Shown here: piece after piece, positions 27,907-37,895 of the stretch | Position numbering within the stretch: the first letter of the stretch is position 1 | How the letters are laid out: every line of letters begins with the position of its first letter | Notes under the pieces: generated by a model | The model's input: the letters and a program-made list of their open reading frames with translations, nothing else | Told to the model about the DNA's origin: nothing | Database searches by the model: none | Position numbers and translations under genes: made by a program | Source of the DNA: Bacteroidota bacterium | Lineage (GTDB): Bacteria > Bacteroidota > Bacteroidia > Bacteroidales > WCHB1-69 | DNA: 64,000 nucleotides | Reading direction: 5' to 3' | Assembly (NCBI GenBank): GCA_009786185.1 | Contig: WQTS01000143.1 | Coordinates: 1 to 64,000, forward strand

Positions 27907-30900
27907 ATGAGCAACTTCTCACACCTCCACGTACACACTGAGTATTCCATATTAGACGGGTTTGCCAAAACAAAAAAACTGATTCAAAAAGCATATAATG
28001 ATGGGCAACGAGCAATGGCAGTTACCGACCACGGCAATATGTACGGCGTGTTTGAGTTTGTGGATGAAGTTGAAAAATTTAATAGAGATATTAAAGATAA
28101 AGAAGATAAGTTTAAAGCGATTATTGGTTGTGAAGTATATGTAGCGCAACGCACGCGTTTCGATAAAGATAAGAACGTGAAAGAAGATCGTGGCGGACGT
28201 CACTTAATTCTCTTAGCTAAAAATTGGACGGGTTACAGAAATCTCTCTCGTCTTGTAACACTTTCATTTATTGAAGGGTTTTACTATACACCACGTGTAG
28301 ATATGGAGCTGTTGGAAAAATACTCAGAAGGACTTATTGCATGTTCCGCTTGCCTCGGTGGAGAAGTTGCCAAAACTATTATGGCAGATAACCCTGTAGA
28401 AAACATTGGAGGATTAACTTCCGAGCTTCTGAATTTGGATAATACCGTTAAAGTGGTGGAAAAATACAAGAAGATTTTTGGCAATGATTTTTACTTGGAA
28501 ATGCAGCATAACGGGCATAAACCGCAACTTATAGTAAACAAAGCTATTAAACGGCTTTCCGAAATTTGTAATGTGCCTTTTATCGCCACCAACGATGTGC
28601 ATTATGTAAATGCGGAAGATTATGAGGCGCACCGCTTGTTAATTTGCTTAAACACAAGGAGAAGCTTGCAAGATACCGACTCTGCCATGCAAGATACGGA
28701 TACCGATATGGGGATGGCTTATACCGGTCAGGAATATTTGAAAACTGCCCAAGAAATGTCGGAGTTGTTTGCAGAATATCCTGAAGCCATTATAAATACT
28801 CAAAAATTAGTAGAAAAGATTGAGCCTATTTCATTGAAAATGGGAGTGTCGCTTCCGAAATTCTCTGTTCCGGAAGGATTTAAAGATGAATATCATTATT
28901 TGGAGCATCTAGTGTTTGAGGGTGCCAATAAGAGATGGGAGGTTTTAACTGATGAAATTATTGAACGTATTCAGTTTGAATTGAAAACAGTGAAAGAGGC
29001 AGGCTACTCCGGGTATTTTCTTATTGTTTGGGATTTTATTAAAGCAGGAAGAGAAATGGGCATCCGTTTTGGACCCGGGCGTGGCTCTGCAGCAGGTTCT
29101 GTATTAGCTTATTGCTTAAAAATAACCGACGTTGATCCTATCAAATATCATCTGCTTTTTGAACGTTTTTTAAATCCTGACAGGATTTCAATGCCCGATA
29201 TGGATATTGATATTGACGATTCCGGGCGTGATAAAGTAATTGAATATGTGATAAATAAATATGGTGAAGGAAAAGTAGCGCAAATCGTTACATTCGGTAC
29301 TATGGCGGCGCGCGCTTCTATAAAAGATTGTGCACGTGTATTGCAACTGCCGTTGCCGAAAAGCAATCATTTGTCGGAATTGGTTCCGGGAAGACCGGGA
29401 ATTACTATAGAAGATGCCTATAAAGAAGTTCCGGAACTAAGGAAAAAATTGGATTCCGGTGAAGAGTTGGAAAAGAAGACACTCCATTTTGCGCAAGAAT
29501 TAGAAGGTACTGTACGTCAAGCCGGTGTACACGCTTGCGCCGTAATTATCGGAAAAGAAGATCTGATTTCACAAATTCCATTAAGTACTTCAAAAAATAG
29601 CGAAATTCCTGTAACACAATTTGAAGGGAAATGGGTAGAAGATGCCGGGCTACTTAAAATGGACTTCTTGGGACTGAAAACGCTGAATATTATAAGCAGT
29701 ACATTGGCAAATATCAAAAAACGCTTTAACTTAGATATTGATATTGACGCGATTCCGTTAGACGATGAAAAAACTTACCAACTTTTAGGACATGGCGATA
29801 CTACCGGGATCTTCCAATTAGAAAGCCCCGGAATGCGGAAATATTTAATAGACCTCAAGCCCGAACGTTTTGAAGATGTGATTGCTATGGTGGCGCTGTA
29901 CCGCCCGGGTCCCATGAACAATATTCCTTCTTTCATTAACCGGAAGCAAGGTAAGGAAAAAATTGAATACGATATTCCTGTAATGGAAAAGTATTTGGAT
30001 GATACTTACGGCATTACAATTTATCAAGAGCAAGTAATGTTGCTTTCGCAACTGTTGGCGGGATTTACGCCCGGGCAAGCCGATACACTCCGTAAAGCCA
30101 TGGGTAAGAAGATTATGAAGGTGATGAACGAGATGGAAAAAGAGTTCATGTATGGTGGAGACCAGCAAGGACACGATACCAACGTTTTAAAGAAAATTTG
30201 GAAAGAATGGATTGAATTTGCAAATTATGCATTCAATAAATCGCACGCTACGTGTTATGCACTCATTGCTTATCAAACCGCTTGGCTTAAAGCGCATTAT
30301 CCGGCCGAGTTTTTTGCGGCGAACCTAACCAACAATCTTGATAAAATGGAAAATATCAAGAAGTTTATTGAAGATGGATTGCAAGCCGGTATTCGCATTT
30401 TGTCTCCGGATATTAATGAATCGGATGTGGAATTTATTGTAAATCAAGAAGGAGATATCCGTTTTGGGTTGGCAGCGCTCAAAGGCGTGGGAAGTACCGC
30501 CATCGGTTCTATTATTGAGGAAAGAGAAAAAAACGGAAAATTTGAAACGATTTTTGATTTTGTAAAACGCATCAATTCAAAGAATTGTAATAAAAAAAAC
30601 ATGGAAGCATTGGTGTACGCCGGTGCTTTCGATGCGCTTTCCGGTGTGCATCGGGCGCAATTTTTTCATACTGAAAAAGATGACAGTGTAACTTTTTTAG
30701 AAAAACTGTTGCATTGGGCGGCGCGCGAGCAAAACGCATGCGCTCAGCAACAAACCTCCATTTTTGATGATGCGCCTGCTATGCAGGAAGAAGCGCTCCC
30801 CAAACTGCCTGTGTGTGATCCGTGGAATCCTATTCAACAATTGCGTCATGAAAAGGAAGTTGCCGGATTTTATATTTCCGGACATCCGTTAGATAATTAC

Positions 30901-31494
30901 AAAACTATTATTGAAAACTACTGTAATACAAATCTCGAATTGTTGCAAAAAACGGAAGAATTAGAGAGGTTTTTAACTAAAACCGCCAAATTTGTAGGCA
31001 TGGTTTCTGCTGTGCAACAAGGAACTACGAAAAACGATAAAGTATTTGGACGAATTACGCTTGAAGATGAAAGCGGAAGTTTTGAATGGCTGCTATTTTC
31101 AGAAGATTTTACCAAGCATAGACATCTTTTTGAGATAGGTAAACAGCTTTTCATAACGGCAAACGCCAGTGAGCGTTACTATAGAAAAGATCCCAATGCG
31201 CCCAGAAATTTAGACTTAAAGCCTGTTAACATATTTTATTTGGATGATGCATTTGAGAAACTTTGCAAAGAAGTTCGTATCATCTTAAATATTAAGAATG
31301 TTAATGGAAAAGTGGCATACTCGCTCAAAGAAGCCGTAGAAAAATCGGAAGGACGAATTCCGTTGGAAATACGCATTATGGAAACCAATAATGTATTCAA
31401 TTCCGATTTTTCAAATCATCGTTATAAAATAAATCCGGAAAACTTTATTAAAAACCTGAGTCTTCCAATTGATTATAAAATTGAATTGTTATGA
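27907..31494 (+). CDS. dnaE: DNA polymerase III alpha subunit
   Basis: FSHLHVHTEYSILDG; FGPGRGSAAGSVLAYCLKITDVDPI; MPDMDIDIDD; ALYRPGPMN. Confidence 0.98.
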   Translation: MSNFSHLHVHTEYSILDGFAKTKKLIQKAYNDGQRAMAVTDHGNMYGVFEFVDEVEKFNRDIKDKEDKFKAIIGCEVYVAQRTRFDKDKNVKEDRGGRHLILLAKNWTGYRNLSRLVTLSFIEGFYYTPRVDMELLEKYSEGLIACSACLGGEVAKTIMADNPVENIGGLTSELLNLDNTVKVVEKYKKIFGNDFYLEMQHNGHKPQLIVNKAIKRLSEICNVPFIATNDVHYVNAEDYEAHRLLICLNTRRSLQDTDSAMQDTDTDMGMAYTGQEYLKTAQEMSELFAEYPEAIINTQKLVEKIEPISLKMGVSLPKFSVPEGFKDEYHYLEHLVFEGANKRWEVLTDEIIERIQFELKTVKEAGYSGYFLIVWDFIKAGREMGIRFGPGRGSAAGSVLAYCLKITDVDPIKYHLLFERFLNPDRISMPDMDIDIDDSGRDKVIEYVINKYGEGKVAQIVTFGTMAARASIKDCARVLQLPLPKSNHLSELVPGRPGITIEDAYKEVPELRKKLDSGEELEKKTLHFAQELEGTVRQAGVHACAVIIGKEDLISQIPLSTSKNSEIPVTQFEGKWVEDAGLLKMDFLGLKTLNIISSTLANIKKRFNLDIDIDAIPLDDEKTYQLLGHGDTTGIFQLESPGMRKYLIDLKPERFEDVIAMVALYRPGPMNNIPSFINRKQGKEKIEYDIPVMEKYLDDTYGITIYQEQVMLLSQLLAGFTPGQADTLRKAMGKKIMKVMNEMEKEFMYGGDQQGHDTNVLKKIWKEWIEFANYAFNKSHATCYALIAYQTAWLKAHYPAEFFAANLTNNLDKMENIKKFIEDGLQAGIRILSPDINESDVEFIVNQEGDIRFGLAALKGVGSTAIGSIIEEREKNGKFETIFDFVKRINSKNCNKKNMEALVYAGAFDALSGVHRAQFFHTEKDDSVTFLEKLLHWAAREQNACAQQQTSIFDDAPAMQEEALPKLPVCDPWNPIQQLRHEKEVAGFYISGHPLDNYKTIIENYCNTNLELLQKTEELERFLTKTAKFVGMVSAVQQGTTKNDKVFGRITLEDESGSFEWLLFSEDFTKHRHLFEIGKQLFITANASERYYRKDPNAPRNLDLKPVNIFYLDDAFEKLCKEVRIILNIKNVNGKVAYSLKEAVEKSEGRIPLEIRIMETNNVFNSDFSNHRYKINPENFIKNLSLPIDYKIELL

Positions 31495-32075
31495 TGCATA
31501 TCTCGACAAATTTTGATAGTTTTTCAGATAGAGATTGGGTAGAGCACCTTATTATGAATGATCCTGAGGTGATTGTGTCTTTTTTTTATAAAAAACAACT
31601 GAAATTATTAGCACATAATCTTTATAAGATTTTTCCGTATCAGATTGAAATATTGGATTATATCAATGAGTTTTATCTTTATTTAGAAGCCAACGATTGG
31701 AGACGTTTAAAAACTTTTCAACCGGAATACAGTTTAACCACCTGGATTTCAACAGTGTCGTATCGTTTCTTTAAAAATTATAAGCTCTCTGTGATAGATT
31801 CGAGAGGGTTAGTAACTATATCGGATAAATGGGATTTGCAAACCAAAGTTTGGGTACAACAATCCGATTTAGGACTAAAAAAAGACATCATGAAAGCAAT
31901 TAACCAAATTAAAAATGAACGCGACCGGGAAATTGCCACTCTGTTACTTATTGAAGATAGAGTAGTAGCAGATGTAGCGCAACAATTCGGTTTAACTGTT
32001 GATTATCTTTACACCATTAAAAACAGGATTATTAAAACGTTAAGAACATTTTTAACAGACTATGAACATGAATAA
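31491..32075 (+). CDS. ECF-like RNA polymerase sigma factor
   Basis: Region 2-like YINEFYLYLEANDWRRLKTFQPEYSLTTWISTVSYRFFKNY; region 4-like DVAQQFGLTVDYLYTIKNRIIKTLR. Confidence 0.8.
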   Translation: MMHISTNFDSFSDRDWVEHLIMNDPEVIVSFFYKKQLKLLAHNLYKIFPYQIEILDYINEFYLYLEANDWRRLKTFQPEYSLTTWISTVSYRFFKNYKLSVIDSRGLVTISDKWDLQTKVWVQQSDLGLKKDIMKAINQIKNERDREIATLLLIEDRVVADVAQQFGLTVDYLYTIKNRIIKTLRTFLTDYEHE

Positions 32076-32913
32076 GAAACATTTACATATATCAGATCAC
32101 TTATTGGCAAAGTTTTTAGACGGAAAAACGGATGCTGCTGAAACCGAACAAGTTTTAGCTTATTTGAATGAAAATAACGAAAATCTTGAAGATTTTATGA
32201 ATATCCGTTCTGCTACTCAAGTAGAAACAGAATGTCCGATAAAAATTGATCTTACAGAGCGTTTGAATGTTGTAAAACAGCATATTGCATCTTCGAATAA
32301 AAAACCTAACCGAAATAAATTTTATCTCATAACCTCATTGGCTGTTGCCGCAATAGTGGTTGGTATTCTTTCTATCCTTTATTTTAATATTATTAATAAA
32401 GATTATCAGCCTGTTGCACAACAAGATAGTTCTAAAGAGATTATTATGCCGGGTGAAATAATGGAAAAAACATTTCCTACAAATCTGAATGATAAAGAAT
32501 TAGCAAGTAATGAAACAGAGAAAAATAGCACGTCTCATACAACTTCAAAGCCGGTAGATAAGGAAGAAGAGACCGAGATTCAAGTACAGGTTCAACATAA
32601 AAATACGGCTGAAAAATCGGAGGAAAATCTATTTGAAATGAAAAAACCTGCCAAAACACCTTATGTTGTATTGTGTAAAAATTTGGATAGAACATTTGAT
32701 TTTCAATGGAATACAAATGCAGGAAAAACGGAGATTATCTTAAAAGATAAAAATGGAAAAACTATTTTAAACCAAGAAGTTACGCAAAATGTATTTCATA
32801 TTAAATATGCGGATTATATTAAATATGAGGATATTCAATGGGAATTGAAGGCAATTTTTGAAGATGGTAAAACAGAGGTAAGGCGCGGCGTTTTGCAATT
32901 GATACAAGAATAA
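32062..32913 (+). CDS. Single-pass membrane protein, putative anti-sigma factor
   Basis: Cytosolic N-terminus ISDHLLAKFLDGKTDAAETEQVLAYL, TM KFYLITSLAVAAIVVGILSILYF, extracytoplasmic C-domain; overlaps the sigma gene. Confidence 0.6.
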   Translation: MNMNKKHLHISDHLLAKFLDGKTDAAETEQVLAYLNENNENLEDFMNIRSATQVETECPIKIDLTERLNVVKQHIASSNKKPNRNKFYLITSLAVAAIVVGILSILYFNIINKDYQPVAQQDSSKEIIMPGEIMEKTFPTNLNDKELASNETEKNSTSHTTSKPVDKEEETEIQVQVQHKNTAEKSEENLFEMKKPAKTPYVVLCKNLDRTFDFQWNTNAGKTEIILKDKNGKTILNQEVTQNVFHIKYADYIKYEDIQWELKAIFEDGKTEVRRGVLQLIQE

Positions 32914-33012
32914 AATTCAATCACCAATGATAGATTTTGAAATCTGAAAACCTATATGTTAGTAAATAGCAAAAAATAACAAACAATTACAAACCTTAAA
33001 AAATTTAACATT

Positions 33013-33741
33013 ATGAAAAAAGCAATCAAAATTTTAGGAATTATCTTAATGGTAAGCATCGCATTTAACTTAAATGCACAAACAAAACAAGAGAAACAAG
33101 AAATCAAAGCTCAACAAAAACAACAAAAAGAAGTAAAGAGCGATTTGAACAAAAAAGCAAGCAAAAATGCACAAAAAGAAACTAAAAGACTTCAAAAAGA
33201 AGGTTGGAAAACTATGGGATTACCTATAGATAAACAATTAGAAACCGCTTGGATGAAACAATATGAAATGGATCCTTCCGGATTTCCACGCTATATCGTA
33301 GTAACAAACCAAGTAGTTGCCAATACAGTTTCTGCTGCGCAAATGCAAGCCGAAAATTTAGCTAAGGTAAGAATTGCCGGCGCTATTCAAACGAATGTAG
33401 CTTCGTTGGTAGATATGGCAGTAGCCAATCAGGAAATATCTCAAACAGAAGCAGCTTCTATTACAAAAGCAGTTGAAAATTCAAAAAATATTGTTTCTCA
33501 AAAATTGGGACGCGTGGTTAAAGTATTTGAAATATACAGACCTAAGCCAAACAACAATGTAGAATTAAGAATGACGATGGTATATGATATGAAAGCAGCG
33601 ATGAGTTTGGCACGACAAATTGTTTTAGATGAACTTAAAAATGATTTGGAAATTAACAAGGCACAATTGGAAAAAATGATGGGTATGGATAGAATGATGG
33701 AAAATTCCAAGAAAATAGTTCCCGATGAAATTGCCGATTAA
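33013..33741 (+). CDS. LPP20-like secreted protein
   Basis: Signal peptide; NLAKVRIAGAIQTNVASLVDMAVANQEISQTEAASI ... SQKLGRVVKVFEIYRPKPNNNVELRMTMVYD. Confidence 0.6.
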   Translation: MKKAIKILGIILMVSIAFNLNAQTKQEKQEIKAQQKQQKEVKSDLNKKASKNAQKETKRLQKEGWKTMGLPIDKQLETAWMKQYEMDPSGFPRYIVVTNQVVANTVSAAQMQAENLAKVRIAGAIQTNVASLVDMAVANQEISQTEAASITKAVENSKNIVSQKLGRVVKVFEIYRPKPNNNVELRMTMVYDMKAAMSLARQIVLDELKNDLEINKAQLEKMMGMDRMMENSKKIVPDEIAD

Positions 33742-33753
33742 TTAATAATGAAT

Positions 33754-33790
33754 AAAAAGCGGGATTGTACAAATACAATCTCGCTTTTTT
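33754..33790 (+). terminator. Rho-independent-type terminator
   Basis: AAAAAGCGGGATTGTACAAATACAATCTCGCTTTTTT just after the 33741 stop. Confidence 0.85.
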
Positions 33791-33815
33791 GTCTTTGTTC
33801 AATAATTTTATTTTA

Positions 33816-33856
33816 AAAATCTGCGTTAATCCTGATAATCTGCGTCATCTGCGTGC
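33816..33856 (+). repeat. CTGCGTCATCTGCGTGC element copy C
   Basis: AAAAATCTGCGTTAATCCTGATAATCTGCGTCATCTGCGTGC. Confidence 0.85.
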
Positions 33857-33869
33857 TAAAAAACAAATT

Positions 33870-35399
33870 ATGAAAAGAATAATTCTCCTCCTTTGCATCT
33901 TATTACCGGTTTACTTACAAGCCCAAAACAATCAAAACTTTGATAAATCTTTTGAAGAGTTTCAAAAATCTATTAATCAGCAATTTAATACATTTCAAGA
34001 TTCTATAAATGCTGCTTTTGCAAAAACATTGGAGCAACAGTGGCAAGAGTTTCAGGTTTTTGCAAAAATTCCTGCGCCGGTAAAGCCTAATCCGCCTGCG
34101 CCACCGGTAGCAGATACGCCAAAAGAAGAATTGCCGCCGCCGGTAGAAATTCCGGTTAAAGAAATAGAACCACCACAGGAAGAAAAGCCACAAGAGAAAA
34201 AAACGGAACCGCAAGAGCCAAGACTGGATGATAAGAAACCGGAGCTTCCAAAAATTGAAGAAGAAACCAAGCCGGTTGCGCCTGTTTTCCCGGATGTAAC
34301 CCCTTCGGTTCCTTATCATAAAACGATTAACCTATGGAACTCTGCCTTTAAAATACCGCACGATTTAGCGCTCGAAAATCTATTTTTAACAAACACACAA
34401 GAAAAAACGGTTGCTGACTTTTGGCGCTCCCTCAGCCGAACAAATTATCAACCTGCTGTGAATGCCATTGTCGAAATGAAGAATAAACACGCTTTAAATC
34501 AGTACGGGTTAGCGCTTTTGTGTCAAGAGTATGCAAAATCGGTTTGGGCAAATAAGCCGCAGAATGAAACCGCCGTATTTTTGGTTTTTTTGTTAAACCA
34601 ATTGGGATTGGATGCTAAAATTGTACGCACATCGAACAGGTTAGAGCCGGTAATACATTCGCCGCAAAATGTTTATGCAACATCTTATTTGGAAATGGAT
34701 CGTAAGCCTTATTATTTTTTATTTTCTACCCTTGAACCAACCTCAATTTTTACTTACAAAACCAATTTTTCCGATAAAATTACCGGTTTAGATTTTAATG
34801 TTTATAAGCCTGTGAATCTCAACGCCATTTTAATTGACAAAGAATTATGGGTAAAGAAATTAAATCAAACCGTCACATTAACTTATTCTCAAAGCGCTAT
34901 AGATTATTATAGAAATTATCCGCAAGTTGATGCTGATGTTAATGCAAATGCAGCTGTTAATGAGCATTTTATAAACTCTGTCATTCGTCAATTTAAACCG
35001 TTACTTGCAGGAAAAACAGAGGAAGAAGCCGTGAATATTTTGTTGAATTTTATGCACTATGCGTTTGAATATATGGATGATATCGCGCATTATGGATACG
35101 AAAAATGGAATTTCTGCGAAGAAAACTTATACTACCCCTATAACGACTGCGACGACCGCGCCATTATGTTTTCCTATTTGGTACGCTTATTGCTGGATCT
35201 GGATGTTGTTTTGGTGCTCTATTCCGACCACATGTCGGCGGCGGTGCACTTCAATACGCCTGTTTCCGGTAATTACTTTACTATTGGCGGAAAAAAATAC
35301 GTAATATGCGATCCTACTTACATTGGCTCAACTGCAGGAATGAATCCTCCAAAATATAAAAACGAAGAAGTTGAAATTGTTAGAACTAAAAGATTATAA
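33870..35399 (+). CDS. Secreted transglutaminase-like cysteine peptidase with Pro/Glu-rich linker
   Basis: Start MKRIILLLCILLPVYLQAQ; catalytic-type NDCDDRAIMFSYLVR, HMSAAVHF, YVICDPTYIGS. Confidence 0.75.
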   Translation: MKRIILLLCILLPVYLQAQNNQNFDKSFEEFQKSINQQFNTFQDSINAAFAKTLEQQWQEFQVFAKIPAPVKPNPPAPPVADTPKEELPPPVEIPVKEIEPPQEEKPQEKKTEPQEPRLDDKKPELPKIEEETKPVAPVFPDVTPSVPYHKTINLWNSAFKIPHDLALENLFLTNTQEKTVADFWRSLSRTNYQPAVNAIVEMKNKHALNQYGLALLCQEYAKSVWANKPQNETAVFLVFLLNQLGLDAKIVRTSNRLEPVIHSPQNVYATSYLEMDRKPYYFLFSTLEPTSIFTYKTNFSDKITGLDFNVYKPVNLNAILIDKELWVKKLNQTVTLTYSQSAIDYYRNYPQVDADVNANAAVNEHFINSVIRQFKPLLAGKTEEEAVNILLNFMHYAFEYMDDIAHYGYEKWNFCEENLYYPYNDCDDRAIMFSYLVRLLLDLDVVLVLYSDHMSAAVHFNTPVSGNYFTIGGKKYVICDPTYIGSTAGMNPPKYKNEEVEIVRTKRL

Positions 35400-35418
35400 T
35401 CATAAAAAACAGAATTGT

Positions 35419-36216
35419 ATGAGAAAAATGTACAAGCTATTCATTTTAGGAATTTTATTATTTGTTTCACATTCTCTTTTTGCACAAACTAAAACCGTAG
35501 AAGCTGAAGGGATGTGGCAAATTGCCAATATTACGCCTGAAAAAGCCAGAATGTTAGCTATGGAGCGAGCAAAAGCTAAAGCTTTGGAAGAAGCCGGTAT
35601 AGAAACTTTTGTATCTTCTTCCACTTCAACAGTTTCGGATTTGGTGGAAAATTTTATAAATTTTAGCAATTCGGAAATTATAGGAGAGTTTACCGATATT
35701 AAAATTTTAGAAGACAGGCCGGTAGTTATTGATGACATCGTTTTTTACAAAGTACGCATTAGGGCTAAAGTAAAAACCAATAACGTGAAATATGATCCCG
35801 GATTTGACGCTCAGGTTAGCGGGTTTGCAGTGGCGTATAATGAAGGCGATAATTTGCAATTCTCCGTAACCCCCACAAAAGATTGCTACGTGCAAATATT
35901 TTGGTTTGATGACACCGGTAACGGAGGCATATTATATCCTAATGAAATGGAAAAAACACAACCTTTAAAAGCCAAAACCGAAAAAACATTTCCTCAGTCT
36001 GACCAGCTTGAATACACGTTATACAAAGAAACCAAAGAAGATATGGAAGGCAATAGTTTCGTTTTTGTATTTACCAAAAAAGAACGCCCGTATTCAAAAG
36101 CCACAAAAGATGGTAGTACCACTTTAGATGATTTGTATCAATGGATTATAAAAATTCCTTCAGATCAAAGAGTAACGAAGCAGGAGGCGATTTTTATTGG
36201 GAGGAAAGGGAGGTAA
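35419..36216 (+). CDS. Secreted LPP20/DUF4384-like protein
   Basis: MRKMYKLFILGILLFVSHSLFAQ; ERAKAKALEEAGIETFVSS...; DUF4384-like NLQFSVTPTKDCYVQIFWFDDTGNGGILYPNE. Confidence 0.65.
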   Translation: MRKMYKLFILGILLFVSHSLFAQTKTVEAEGMWQIANITPEKARMLAMERAKAKALEEAGIETFVSSSTSTVSDLVENFINFSNSEIIGEFTDIKILEDRPVVIDDIVFYKVRIRAKVKTNNVKYDPGFDAQVSGFAVAYNEGDNLQFSVTPTKDCYVQIFWFDDTGNGGILYPNEMEKTQPLKAKTEKTFPQSDQLEYTLYKETKEDMEGNSFVFVFTKKERPYSKATKDGSTTLDDLYQWIIKIPSDQRVTKQEAIFIGRKGR

Positions 36217-36256
36217 CAGTATGCCCTTATTAGAAATTTAACATAAAAAATAAAAC

Positions 36257-37843
36257 ATGAAAAAGATACTTTTTTTTACACTCTTCGCATTCATCACAAC
36301 AACAACCTTCACCCAAACCACCGCCGACCGCACAGCCGCCGAAAAAGGAAATGCCAACGCGCAATTCAATTTAGGCTGGAGTTATTATAACGGCGAAGGC
36401 GTAGAAGCAGACCCAATCTTAGCATTGTACTGGTTCAAAAAAGCCTTGTCCAACGAAAAACCGCTTAGCTACGATCTTGTGGCATACGCCGAAGCGCGAG
36501 TAAAAGAAAGCGAAATCTGCCTTCCTGATCAATTCAGCATTTTTGCCAAAGATTTTGTGCAAACGAAAATTAACGAATGGCAACAAAAGGGAGAATATGA
36601 AAAAACGGAAGATTGGCAGAAACGTATCAGTGAGAATGCTCGAAACGAGAAAATTAATATGCTCACCAAAGAAGCGGAAGATGTATTCTTAACGTTAAAA
36701 TATGAAGAAGTTGAATTAACATTGGAAAAATATGATCCGGATAATGAAGTGTATTTGATAACGAGCGACTTGTATGGCAATTTACTTGTACCTGTTCCGC
36801 ATAATGAAGCACAAACTTTTAGAAATAATTGGAACAGCTACACAAAAAAACCAAAATATTTTATCGAAAATGACGGATTGGCGCTTGCGGAAGTCGTATT
36901 CTCCGCCCAAGGTAGTAAATCGTACAAATATAGCAATCAAGCTTCATTAAACTACATCATTGCGCATATTGATTATAATTTCGCGCCGGTGGATATTTCC
37001 GGAAATCCAAATTCACAAAGAGGCAATCAAAATATTAATACTGTAAATCTTAACATCGGAAAATCGGATGTGGATATTAATATCCCGGTAACAGATTTTA
37101 AAAATGATAAAACTTTTGTGGTGATTATCGCCAATGAAAACTACCACGATGTGTCGAAAGTAGATTTTGCCATCAGCGATGGAATAACATTTAGGGAGTA
37201 TTGCATTAAAACACTGGGTATTCCTGCACAAAATATCAGTTTTAAAACCAATGCCACGCTGAATAATATGCGTGCCGAGATAAATTGGATACGACAAGTA
37301 GCTGAACAATACAAAGGAGAAGCCAATATCATCTTCTATTACGCCGGACACGGCATTCCCGACGAAAATTCAAGAAGTTCTTATTTGTTGCCGGTAGATG
37401 GTTACGGTACAGATGTTACAACAGGTTATAAATTAGACGATTTGTATAAAATATTAGGTGATTTGCCGGCACAGTCCGTAACCGTATTTATGGATGCCTG
37501 TTTCAGCGGCGCCGGTCGCGATGGACAAATGCTGGCGCAAGCACGCGGCGTGAGAATTACTGCTAAAAGCGGCGTACCCACAGGCAATATGGTGGTGTTT
37601 TCTTCTTCGCAAGGCGATGAAACGTCCTTCCCTTACAAAGAAAAAGGACACGGCTTGTTTACTTATTTTCTCCTCAAAAAATTACAAGAAACCAAAGGCG
37701 ATGTTACGCTTGGCGAGCTGAGTGATTACCTTACTATTCAAGTGGGTCAACAATCTATCTTAGTAAACCGCAAAAGCCAAACGCCCACAGTTACAGCATC
37801 CGCAACGATGGGTAATAACTGGAAAGAACTGAAATTGAAATAA
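36257..37843 (+). CDS. Sel1-repeat + caspase-like (C14) peptidase
   Basis: Sel1 AEKGNANAQFNLGWSYYNGEGVEADPILALYWFKKAL; IIFYYAGHGIPDE (His) and VTVFMDACFSGAGRDGQ (Cys); caspase p20-like VVIIANENYHDVSKVDFAISDG. Confidence 0.92.
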   Translation: MKKILFFTLFAFITTTTFTQTTADRTAAEKGNANAQFNLGWSYYNGEGVEADPILALYWFKKALSNEKPLSYDLVAYAEARVKESEICLPDQFSIFAKDFVQTKINEWQQKGEYEKTEDWQKRISENARNEKINMLTKEAEDVFLTLKYEEVELTLEKYDPDNEVYLITSDLYGNLLVPVPHNEAQTFRNNWNSYTKKPKYFIENDGLALAEVVFSAQGSKSYKYSNQASLNYIIAHIDYNFAPVDISGNPNSQRGNQNINTVNLNIGKSDVDINIPVTDFKNDKTFVVIIANENYHDVSKVDFAISDGITFREYCIKTLGIPAQNISFKTNATLNNMRAEINWIRQVAEQYKGEANIIFYYAGHGIPDENSRSSYLLPVDGYGTDVTTGYKLDDLYKILGDLPAQSVTVFMDACFSGAGRDGQMLAQARGVRITAKSGVPTGNMVVFSSSQGDETSFPYKEKGHGLFTYFLLKKLQETKGDVTLGELSDYLTIQVGQQSILVNRKSQTPTVTASATMGNNWKELKLK

Positions 37844-37845
37844 AA

Positions 37846-37890
37846 AATTTAATCTGCCTCATCTGTTTAATCCGTGTCATCTGTGTGCTA
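37846..37890 (+). repeat. CTGCGTCATCTGCGTGC-family element copy D
   Basis: TTAATCTGCCTCATCTGTTTAATCCGTGTCATCTGTGTGC. Confidence 0.75.
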
Positions 37891-37895
37891 AAAAT

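Noticed and set aside
27844-27907. Possible riboswitch or leader upstream of dnaE
   Set aside because: Short AT-rich region with no convincing conserved stem
33915-34319. Antisense ORFs (134 aa and 72 aa) over the Pro/Glu-rich part of the transglutaminase gene
   Set aside because: Low-complexity mirror of a proline-rich coding linker; no start context or homologue-like motif
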